This document shows positions 1-5,273 of a DNA stretch of 7,170 bases, in pieces. A model generated the notes under the pieces. The model was given only the letters and a program-made list of their open reading frames with translations. It had not been told where the DNA came from and ran no database searches. The translations under genes were made by a program, and so were the position numbers. The DNA comes from DAOTTW01 sp034437615. GTDB taxonomy: Bacteria; Chloroflexota; Anaerolineae; Aggregatilineales; Phototrophicaceae. The DNA lies in assembly GCA_034437615.1 (NCBI GenBank), contig DAOTTW010000006.1, positions 1 to 7,170 of the forward strand, read 5' to 3'. Each line of letters opens with the position of its first letter. Position 1 is the stretch's first letter.

Positions 1-42
1 CCACACCGTAAACAAGCGACATAAACAACGGAAAAATAGTAG
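1..42. other. Leader upstream of the first kinase gene
   Basis: This short stretch precedes the first kinase. Reading frame 1 is open from the window edge to a TAA at 22-24, so an upstream same-strand gene could end there, but seven codons are too few to support this. A weak purine patch (ggaaaaa, about 31-37) is the only ribosome-binding candidate before the ATG at 43. I see no convincing promoter. Confidence 0.3.
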
Positions 43-903
43 ATGCCAGCACCCCGTATGTATGACAAACTCACGGACCCCCTGACCGACATCACCACCC
101 TGACCGAAGCCCTGCTCTCTGGCGCGTTTGGAGCTATGGGTGGCGACCAACGCGAAGGACTGAAAGACGTTCATGCGTCAGCGTGGGGGCTGTACACGCT
201 TTTTATGGACATCATTACCAACGTCGGGCTAGAGAACATCGCCCTACAGGGTTACTTGCGGGATAAATTCATCGGCCTGATGGACCCCCTCATTGACCGC
301 AGCCAGAGCCTGCTAAATGGCACCGACGGACCCCTGAGCGAAGAGCAAGAGATCTCGCTGGAATACATCCAGGAGGTCAGCTTGCTACTACGCAAGCACA
401 CCGATGCGCTCTGGCTCTATTCCCAACTGATGCACAAGCAGCTAGATGTGCGCCACGAGGCATTTACGCTCTCGGATGCGCTGGATGACTTGATCTTGCC
501 CAGCATCGTGCTGGAAATTGAATATGAGCTAGTGTTGGCCGACAGTCAGGCGCGTGTCGTTGGGGATGTGGCGTATCTATTGCAGGCCATCGAAGCGCTA
601 ATCAACAACGCAGTGCAATTCCTGGGTGATGGCCGCGAAATCGCCCTCTATAGCAACATCCAACCCGGCGGTTGGCTGCGCGTGCGCGTCATGGATGACG
701 GCATCGGCATCGCACCAGAGCAGCACAACCGCATCTTCGAGCCGTTCTATCAGATCGTAAACCGCACAGAAAACCTGGGCCTCGGCCTGACCATCGTCAA
801 AGGCTTGATCGAAGGACAGGGCGGCAAACTCGAACTGCAAAGCGATAGCGACGCGGGTTCTACCTTCGGCCTGCTCTTACCACTGGCCACGCAAGGCACA
901 TAG
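43..903 (+). CDS. Histidine-kinase-like protein with two DHp-like hairpins and no phosphoacceptor His
   Basis: A soluble 286-residue protein with no signal peptide or membrane segment. The C-terminal half is a HATPase_c (GHKL) domain with an N-box around LINNAVQF (187-194), G1 box DDGIGI (218-223), F-box IFEPF (231-235), a G2-like GLGL (246-249) and a final GSTF (272-275), so ATP binding is expected. The first 135 residues look like two tandem HisKA/DHp-type helical hairpins: residues about 7-60, with LLSGAFGAMGGDQREGL, and about 71-130, with LLNGTDGPLSEEQ. Each begins with an L-x-DPL motif (P13 and P82). In normal kinases (SHELRTPL) the phosphorylated His lies five residues before that Pro; here those positions are D8 and I77. 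I infer a pseudo-kinase, an allosteric partner, or an ATPase without autophosphorylation. It lies 18 bases upstream of a paralogous kinase gene, probably in one operon. The ribosome-binding site is weak and ATG 58 is an alternative start. Confidence 0.85.
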   Translation: MPAPRMYDKLTDPLTDITTLTEALLSGAFGAMGGDQREGLKDVHASAWGLYTLFMDIITNVGLENIALQGYLRDKFIGLMDPLIDRSQSLLNGTDGPLSEEQEISLEYIQEVSLLLRKHTDALWLYSQLMHKQLDVRHEAFTLSDALDDLILPSIVLEIEYELVLADSQARVVGDVAYLLQAIEALINNAVQFLGDGREIALYSNIQPGGWLRVRVMDDGIGIAPEQHNRIFEPFYQIVNRTENLGLGLTIVKGLIEGQGGKLELQSDSDAGSTFGLLLPLATQGT

Positions 904-921
904 GGCTTACGAGCATAACGC

Positions 922-1761
922 ATGTTGGAACGATTGCTCACACCCCTGACACATACAATGGTGACAACCGAGGATATGCTGCGCACCGAGGCGCTACCTA
1001 CAGAACAGCGCGAATGCATCCAGATTATCCACCAGGCGGCCATCGAAGCGTTCCGCTGGACGCGCCGCGTAATCCGCCGCTATGAAGCCGCTGGCGCGTT
1101 GGCGCTGCATCGGGCCTCGCACGATTGGCTGACGCCCTCCGGCAATATCATCAGCTTTTGCGATTATTTGCTCTCCGGCCTCGCGGGTGATATGCAGCCT
1201 GATGTCCATGAGCGCATCGAGACCATCTTCTACAAAACGCATGACCTGCGCCGCCAGATGACCAACCTGATTGACTACGCTTGGCTGGAAGCGCAGGCCG
1301 AAGCGCCCTTTAAGTCCTTCTCGTTGCAAGCCCTGCTCACACCGCAGATGGTGCCGTATCGCACGCCGTTGAAATTGCACTGGTACATCTCCGAGGCCCT
1401 GCCGCACGTTTACAGCAGCAAATTGCTACTGCATCACACGATGGTCAACCTGTTGGTGAACGCCTACCAATTTACACCGGGGCCACACGGCGAGGTCATC
1501 GTCGAAGCGCAAGACCTGGGCCATCACATACAGCTTACCGTCAGTGATACCGGCATCGGCATCCCCTACACCGAACAGCGCCACATCTTCGAGCCATTCC
1601 GCAAGGTGGACCCACACGCGCCGGGCCTCGGCCTGGGCCTGACGATAGCACGCGCCTTCATCGAGCTACAGGGCAGCCGCCTGCGCGTCGATAGCCAACC
1701 AGCAGCAGGTTCGACGTTTACGTTTACCGTACCACTGGCCACCAACAAAGGGTCCGTGTAG
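922..1761 (+). CDS. Sensor histidine kinase, soluble, two DHp-like hairpins
   Basis: A 279-residue paralogue of the preceding protein with the same architecture. Hairpin one spans about residues 2-52, with LLTPL at 5-9. Hairpin two spans about 61-122, containing SHDWLTP (66-72) then NIISFCDYLLSG. The HATPase_c domain has N-box NLLVNAYQF (176-184), G1 DTGIGI (209-214), F-box IFEPF (222-226), G2 GLGLGL (235-240) and GSTF (263-266). H67 sits exactly five residues before P72, as in the canonical HELRTP H-box, and is followed by an acidic residue, so it is the likely phosphoacceptor. The matching position in hairpin one is E3. There is no membrane segment or recognisable input domain such as PAS or GAF, so the signal probably comes through a partner protein, possibly the upstream paralogue. 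No response regulator is present in the window. There is no clear Shine-Dalgarno before the ATG, so translation may depend on the upstream gene. Its TAG stop lies inside a GTAGGGAC repeat. Confidence 0.88.
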   Translation: MLERLLTPLTHTMVTTEDMLRTEALPTEQRECIQIIHQAAIEAFRWTRRVIRRYEAAGALALHRASHDWLTPSGNIISFCDYLLSGLAGDMQPDVHERIETIFYKTHDLRRQMTNLIDYAWLEAQAEAPFKSFSLQALLTPQMVPYRTPLKLHWYISEALPHVYSSKLLLHHTMVNLLVNAYQFTPGPHGEVIVEAQDLGHHIQLTVSDTGIGIPYTEQRHIFEPFRKVDPHAPGLGLGLTIARAFIELQGSRLRVDSQPAAGSTFTFTVPLATNKGSV

Positions 1762-1781
1762 GGACGCGGCTTGCTGCGTCC
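1758..1781. repeat. Solo GTAGGGAC hairpin unit overlapping the kinase stop codon
   Basis: GTAGGGAC (1758-1765) runs into an inverted repeat, GGACGCGGC (1762-1770) and GCTGCGTCC (1773-1781), with a two-base gap and one G-T wobble. The TAG of the second kinase gene (1759-1761) is part of the octamer. Four more octamer copies occur in the 6760-7040 element, so this is a dispersed repeat unit. It could act as a 3' stabilising hairpin. The lack of a following T-run argues against a classical intrinsic terminator. Confidence 0.7.
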
Positions 1782-1979
1782 GCTATGAAAAACGCACGAC
1801 CACGCTATTGTATGCTGCTACCGCCACCAGCCAGGGTCCAGCATAATACATAATATATAATAGATGAATGCAGCAAAAAGCAGCCGACGCATAGCCCACA
1901 CCTACAGACGCTAGACACGATGTAAGGTATAATGCGGCTATATCGCCAGACAACGTTAAACCTGCGGAAGCTAACCCAC
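1782..1979. other. AT-rich intergenic region before the acetyltransferase gene
   Basis: No supportable gene is present. The part around 1841-1867 is markedly AT-rich compared with its neighbours and contains a perfect TATAAT at 1856-1861, without a clear -35 partner. A second TATAAT lies at 1928-1933. The region therefore probably holds the promoter or promoters for the downstream acetyltransferase and separates it from the kinase pair. Confidence 0.5.
1928..1933 (+). promoter_or_regulatory. Consensus -10 element (TATAAT) for the acetyltransferase gene
   Basis: A perfect TATAAT lies 46 bases before the chosen ATG at 1980. No good -35 hexamer sits 16-18 bases upstream (the 17-bp-spaced hexamer is CAGACG). 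Transcription would start near 1940, which excludes the upstream in-frame ATG at 1932 because that codon overlaps the box. Confidence 0.45.
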
Positions 1980-2600
1980 ATGCCTGATCGTCCTCCAACC
2001 GAAATAGAAACAAGCGGAAGCGCGACACCGATGACACACGATACGCCGCCCGAAGTCCCTCACTTCCCTGTATTAGAAACAGAGCGCTTGATGCTGCGCG
2101 AGATGTCCCCACAGGATGTCAACGAGTTAATCAAGCAATTCGGCAACACGGAGGTGATTAAGTTCATCGGAATGCAGCCCATCCGCAGCATCGAGCAAGC
2201 CAACGAATGGCTGCGCTGGATGGGCGGCTACTTCCAGGCCAAAGACGGCCTGCGCTGGGCGATTGCGCTCAAGCAAGGGGCCGGGGCTTTCATCGGCTCT
2301 GCTGGCATTTACAACTGGAACCGCGAGGCCAACCACGCCGAAATTAGCTGTGACATCATGCACCCCTACTGGGATAACGGCTATGGCACGGAGGCCATGC
2401 GTGCCCTGATCGAATTCGGCTGGGAACACCTGAAGCTCAACCGCGTCGAGGTCAACATCATCAACGGCAACCAGCACACGCGCAACTTCCTGGAAAAACT
2501 CGGCTTCAAATCCGAGGGCGTGCTGCGGCAGCGCATCCTGAAAGGTGGCAAATACTACGACGTGCATATTTTCGGCCTCTTGCGCCACGAATATCGTTAG
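1980..2600 (+). CDS. GNAT-family N-acetyltransferase, RimJ/RimL type
   Basis: A 206-residue protein of the Acetyltransf_3 (RimJ/RimL-like) branch of GNAT enzymes, which move acetyl from acetyl-CoA to an amino group. Family landmarks are LETERLMLREM near residues 32-42 (the usual N-terminal strand), the acetyl-CoA loop region PYWDNGYGTEAM (129-140), LNRVEVNIINGNQHTRNFLEKLGF (about 153-176) with the conserved N and the KLGF turn, and a C-terminal strand FGLLRHEY (198-205). Substrate cannot be predicted: ribosomal protein, antibiotic or small amine are all possible. The start at 1980 is preferred because GGAAG (1966-1970) is 9 bases upstream. The in-frame ATG at 1932 overlaps a TATAAT box. ATG 2031 also has GGAAG (2016-2020) 10 bases upstream and would give a 189-residue protein closer to the core domain. 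The residues between the two starts are polar and low in complexity. The gene stands alone, with no obvious functional link to its neighbours. Confidence 0.92.
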   Translation: MPDRPPTEIETSGSATPMTHDTPPEVPHFPVLETERLMLREMSPQDVNELIKQFGNTEVIKFIGMQPIRSIEQANEWLRWMGGYFQAKDGLRWAIALKQGAGAFIGSAGIYNWNREANHAEISCDIMHPYWDNGYGTEAMRALIEFGWEHLKLNRVEVNIINGNQHTRNFLEKLGFKSEGVLRQRILKGGKYYDVHIFGLLRHEYR

Positions 2601-2614
2601 CACATGGCCAGCCT

Positions 2615-2716
2615 ATGCAAGACGAACTGCTACAGCCACTAGCGCACATCAGCACAGCACCGGATGCGCTGCTGACGCAGACCGGACTCAGCGCTTTGCA
2701 ACGTAAATTCACGTAA
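2615..2716 (+). CDS. Possible 33-residue small protein
   Basis: An ATG-to-TAA frame encodes a protein beginning MQDELLQPLAHISTAPDALL and ending LQRKFT, 14 bases after the acetyltransferase stop. Codon choice (GCG, CTG, CAG, CAC) resembles the neighbouring genes. No Shine-Dalgarno is evident and I do not recognise the sequence. It could be a small gene, the remnant of a decayed gene, or chance. The rest of 2601-2766 shows nothing beyond the Shine-Dalgarno for the next gene. Confidence 0.22.
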   Translation: MQDELLQPLAHISTAPDALLTQTGLSALQRKFT

Positions 2717-2766
2717 CGACTCAGGCCAGTAACACCTGACAAGCTGAGCATGGGAGCACCTGCCCA

Positions 2767-3375
2767 ATGGCCATTGAAAAACAGCAAACGCGCATGACCG
2801 CCGCTGACTTCTGGCAATGGCTCGACGCACGCCGTGCTGCTGGTGACACATCCCGCTATGAGCTAGCCAGCGGAGCAATCATCGCGATGGCACACCCACG
2901 CAAAATCAATTCCATCATTGCCGCCTTCGTCTTGCGCATGTTGGGGAATTTCATTGATGCACAGGCCATCCCTGCCTATGTGCTCGGTGCAGATGGCGGC
3001 TATACGCTTGGGCCGGATGACGCCCGCGTGCCGGATGCCTCCGTCATTTATATGGACCGCATCCCGGATTTAGAGGACCGCACGGCGGTTATCGCGCCGG
3101 ATTTAGCCGTTGAGGTCATCTCGCCAAGCGAATCACCGCATCGCGTTAGCGAGAAAACAGCGCTGTATCTGAACAGCGGGGCACGCATCGTCTGGAATGT
3201 TTACCCCGATACACAAAGCGTCGAAGTCTGGACGCAGCAAGCGCAGGCCAGCAATATCATGCAGGTGCAACGTTTACTGGCAACAAATAATGATGTGCTG
3301 AGCGCTGGCGACGTGCTGCCCGGTTTTACGCTGCCACTACGCGATATTTTTTCGAGAGTGAAGAGTGAATATTGA
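2767..3375 (+). CDS. Uma2-family (DUF820) PD-(D/E)XK nuclease-like protein
   Basis: A 202-residue protein, typical of the family's length. It has the expected series: an N-terminal TAADFWQWLD/YELASGAIIAMAHP segment (residues 11-44), RVPDASVIYMDR (87-98), PDLAVEVISPSES (111-123) and SEKTALYLNSGARIVWNVYP (128-147), then a beta-rich end with GDVLPGFTLPLRDIF (181-195). By analogy with the PD-(D/E)XK fold, D90, E116 and K130 are the candidate active-site residues. The family is widespread and multi-copy in Cyanobacteria and Chloroflexota, and its biological role is not established; some members are carried by mobile elements. GGGAG at 2752-2756 lies 10 bases before the ATG and fixes the start. The last residues, VKSEY, are encoded by degenerate copies of the heptamer repeat that continues after the stop, so the C-terminus seems to have been reshaped by repeat expansion. 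Confidence 0.9.
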   Translation: MAIEKQQTRMTAADFWQWLDARRAAGDTSRYELASGAIIAMAHPRKINSIIAAFVLRMLGNFIDAQAIPAYVLGADGGYTLGPDDARVPDASVIYMDRIPDLEDRTAVIAPDLAVEVISPSESPHRVSEKTALYLNSGARIVWNVYPDTQSVEVWTQQAQASNIMQVQRLLATNNDVLSAGDVLPGFTLPLRDIFSRVKSEY

Positions 3376-3379
3376 AAGC

Positions 3380-3427
3380 GAAGAGTGAAGAGTGAAGAGT
3401 GAAGAGTGAAGAGTGAAGAGTGAAGAG
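3380..3427 (+). repeat. Heptanucleotide tandem repeat (GAAGAGT), about 6.9 copies
   Basis: Six perfect GAAGAGT units plus six bases of a seventh. Another full unit lies at 3360-3366, with a degenerate AGAGT before it. The tract fills the gap between the Uma2 stop (3373-3375) and the DUF1232 start (3431). Its purine-rich units can mimic a Shine-Dalgarno (GAAGAG at 3415-3420 is 10 bases before the ATG). On the + strand each frame meets TGA every 21 bases, while the other strand stays open. Confidence 0.95.
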
Positions 3428-3430
3428 CGC

Positions 3431-4072
3431 ATGTCACACGAGACTATCATTTTAGATGATGCAATGGCCGCCTACATCACGGCCTATGACGAAGAACAGA
3501 TCAACGAAGAAGCCCCAGGCTGGTATGAACGCTGGCGCAGCCGCATCTATGCCTGGGCCAGCGATAACCTCAGCAACGAGCTAGCCCATTGGCTGCTGTT
3601 CGTGCCGGATTTGTTCATGCTGGTGCTGCGCCTCATCCGCGATAAGCGCGTGCCCCTGATGGTCAAAAGCCAATTGCTGCTCGCCTCGGCCTACGTGCTG
3701 ACGCCGCTGGATCTGCTGCCAGAGGGCGTCATGGGGCCGATTGGCCTCGCGGATGATCTGGGCGTGCTGACGCTGGTGCTGCTGTGGTTTCGTAGCCTGG
3801 CGCGGCTGGATAAGCGCATCCTCTACGATAATTGGTCGGGCAATGGCAGCCCCGAAGCCGCCATCCATGATGCCCACGATTGGCTACAGCACAACGCCGA
3901 CAGACTCTTCAGCAACGACGTGTGGCAGACCATCCAGCGCCAATTCAAGCACAAAGCACCCAAAACCATCCGCACCGACAGGCCCGCGCTAGATGCAGCA
4001 GAAGCGCCCACGCAGCAAACCAACAAAAAGCGTCGCTGGCCGCGTCGGGATTGGGGACATGGCCTGATCTAA
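3431..4072 (+). CDS. YkvA/DUF1232-family membrane protein
   Basis: A 213-residue protein carrying the DUF1232 signature at about residues 70-122: RDKRVPLMVKSQLLL, then AYVLTPLDLLPE, then GLADDLGVLTLVLLW. The family is known by this hydrophobic pattern with TPxDLxP and GLxDDL; its function is undetermined. Hydrophobic stretches near 52-69, 80-98 and 106-121 suggest two or three membrane-associated helices. The N-terminus is acidic and aromatic, and the C-terminus (about 175-213) is polar with a basic KKRRWPRR patch, probably cytoplasmic. I chose ATG 3431. A GTG at 3413 in the same frame would add six residues encoded purely by the upstream repeat and is unlikely. The repeat supplies the only purine-rich ribosome-binding candidates. 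The gene ends 4 bases from the end of the opposing catalase-like gene, with no terminator hairpin between them. Confidence 0.85.
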   Translation: MSHETIILDDAMAAYITAYDEEQINEEAPGWYERWRSRIYAWASDNLSNELAHWLLFVPDLFMLVLRLIRDKRVPLMVKSQLLLASAYVLTPLDLLPEGVMGPIGLADDLGVLTLVLLWFRSLARLDKRILYDNWSGNGSPEAAIHDAHDWLQHNADRLFSNDVWQTIQRQFKHKAPKTIRTDRPALDAAEAPTQQTNKKRRWPRRDWGHGLI

Positions 4073-4076
4073 CGCG

Positions 4077-5099
4077 CTAGGGCCGAAAATCCGGCGTCGG
4101 CTCGCTTGGGTCGGCCCCATTCTGTGAGCGGCGGAAAGCCGCAATCGTGCGGTAGGCAAACTGGCGCATCCGGGCGATCTGCCCCAGTGGGCGATGCTCT
4201 GGCAGGCAGCGCCAGGGGTTATACGCGATGTCTTCCGCAAATTGCGCATACCCTTCGCCCGAAAAATCCTGCCTGGGTATGCGGATACTGGCCACCTTCT
4301 GCAATGGCGCATCCCAGGCCACATCCACACGTTCAACGGGCATCGTCGCCGGGTCCGTCTGCACCTGCACGCAAAAATCCAGGTCAAACGGCTTGTCTTG
4401 CAGTGTCGCCTGCAAGCGTTCGCCCAGGTAATTCGGCGTAGGCTCCTCAGGCATTTGCAAAAATTCGTCTCGTAGGGGCGTCACAGCACGCACCGCATAG
4501 CGCACAGCCTGCCCCTCGCCCAGCAGATAGGCATTCACGCTGCTCCAGGCGATGCTCAACAAGTGCGGGTGCTTGTCGCCACTGTTGAAGAAATTCAGCA
4601 TGGGCCGCCACTGCAAGTTCAGCAGGAAATACAGCAGCAGACGCGCAAAATTGCCCGACTGAAACGCAACCGTCAGATGAAAGAAATCTCGCGCTGTATT
4701 GGCAATAAAGCGCTCCTCACTGATGAGCAGAAAATCATGCGTCGTACTTGCCTCTGCGCCGTGCAGCAGCTTCTCACCGGGCACCTGCATCAGCTTCAGC
4801 GCGAACCCGCGCACGTCCCCGGCAATGTCCGGCCTGCCATCCTGAAAATTCGATAAGCGTATCCACGCATCGTAGGTCTTTGGCTGCGCGAACAGCCCCA
4901 CTCGTAGCTTCTGCGGTAAATCCGGCTCAATGCTCACCCGTGCACGCACAACACCGTGATGCTTGGCGTGGGCGTCGCGCTTCATGGGCTGCGTGTAACG
5001 TGCCTTGATCTCATCTAACAGGGCCTGCGTGGTTTTCTCGGTCCATTCCTGCTCATCCGGCGCGATGATTTCCTGGGCCAATTGCGTCTCGCGTGGCAT
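4077..5099 (-). CDS. Small catalase-like haem protein
   Basis: A 340-residue member of the catalase-related haem proteins (catalase family, SrpA/y4iL-like), shorter than classical catalases of about 480 residues or more. H48 in AKHHGVVRARV is the likely distal histidine. The core motifs LRVGLFAQPKTYDAWIRLSN (65-84) and DVRGFALKLMQVPG (95-108) follow, then THDFLLISEERF (120-131), where catalases carry a distal Asn and this protein has Ser/Glu. The C-terminal NPWRCLPEHRPLGQIARMR (294-312) leads to R312-QFA-Y316, which fits the R-x-x-x-Y proximal haem-ligand pattern. I infer a haem peroxide- or fatty-hydroperoxide-reacting enzyme; true catalase activity is uncertain because the distal Asn is missing. 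No signal peptide is seen, so it is probably cytoplasmic. AGGAG (5105-5109 on the complement) sits 5 bases before the ATG and fixes the start. It is divergently transcribed from the secreted-protein gene. Confidence 0.88.
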   Translation of the reverse strand: MPRETQLAQEIIAPDEQEWTEKTTQALLDEIKARYTQPMKRDAHAKHHGVVRARVSIEPDLPQKLRVGLFAQPKTYDAWIRLSNFQDGRPDIAGDVRGFALKLMQVPGEKLLHGAEASTTHDFLLISEERFIANTARDFFHLTVAFQSGNFARLLLYFLLNLQWRPMLNFFNSGDKHPHLLSIAWSSVNAYLLGEGQAVRYAVRAVTPLRDEFLQMPEEPTPNYLGERLQATLQDKPFDLDFCVQVQTDPATMPVERVDVAWDAPLQKVASIRIPRQDFSGEGYAQFAEDIAYNPWRCLPEHRPLGQIARMRQFAYRTIAAFRRSQNGADPSEPTPDFRP

Positions 5100-5140
5100 G
5101 GCGTCTCCTGCGTTGTCGTGTATGCGGTGCGATTATCGAC

Positions 5141-5169
5141 ATGATACACCGATTGCGTTTTCCTGCGAA
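5141..5169 (-). promoter_or_regulatory. Predicted promoter of the catalase-like gene
   Basis: On the complement, TTCGCA (5164-5169) and TATCAT (5141-5146) are separated by 17 bp, matching 4/6 and 5/6 bases of the sigma-70 consensus. The implied transcript starts near 5134, leaving a leader of about 35 bases that contains the AGGAG site. Confidence 0.45.
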
Positions 5170-5173
5170 CAAC

Positions 5174-5202
5174 TTGCCCGCATCGCAAACAGTTTCTATA
5201 AT
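5174..5202 (+). promoter_or_regulatory. Predicted promoter of the secreted-protein gene
   Basis: TTGCCC (5174-5179) and a perfect TATAAT (5197-5202) are 17 bp apart. Transcription would begin near 5209, giving a leader of about 65 bases before the ATG at 5274. This makes the in-frame ATG at 5208 an unlikely start. Confidence 0.6.
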
Positions 5203-5273
5203 CAGGTATGTTAATGTCCGTTCCGTTCCTGGCACCGCACACGATACTTTTCTTTCATACAGGATTGACCCCT

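Noticed and set aside
994..1407. Reverse-strand open frame (137 codons) inside the second kinase gene
   Set aside because: It lies opposite conserved DHp coding sequence and shows no family motif, so it is a shadow frame.
1762..1781. Intrinsic terminator after the kinase pair
   Set aside because: The stem is good, but no T-run follows, and the sequence belongs to a dispersed repeat family. Some termination effect cannot be excluded.
2127..2603. Long reverse-strand open frame (158 codons) opposite the acetyltransferase gene
   Set aside because: It is the antisense of a well-supported GNAT domain, has no recognisable motif or ribosome-binding site, and is explained by GC-rich codon bias.
2713..2726. 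A 14-bp match (GTAACGACTCAGGC) to the complement of 7063-7076
   Set aside because: Similarity stops abruptly at both ends, and one such match in a 7-kb window is not far from chance expectation.
3360..3427. CRISPR-like array
   Set aside because: Units are seven bases, directly adjacent and without spacers; this is a simple sequence repeat.
3201..3437. Reverse-strand frame with repeating TLHSSLF
   Set aside because: The protein repeat is only the heptamer tract read on the other strand, which happens to lack stops.
5208..5273. Upstream in-frame start of the secreted-protein gene at 5208
   Set aside because: It coincides with the predicted transcription start just after a perfect TATAAT, lacks a ribosome-binding site, and would place 22 residues before the signal peptide.
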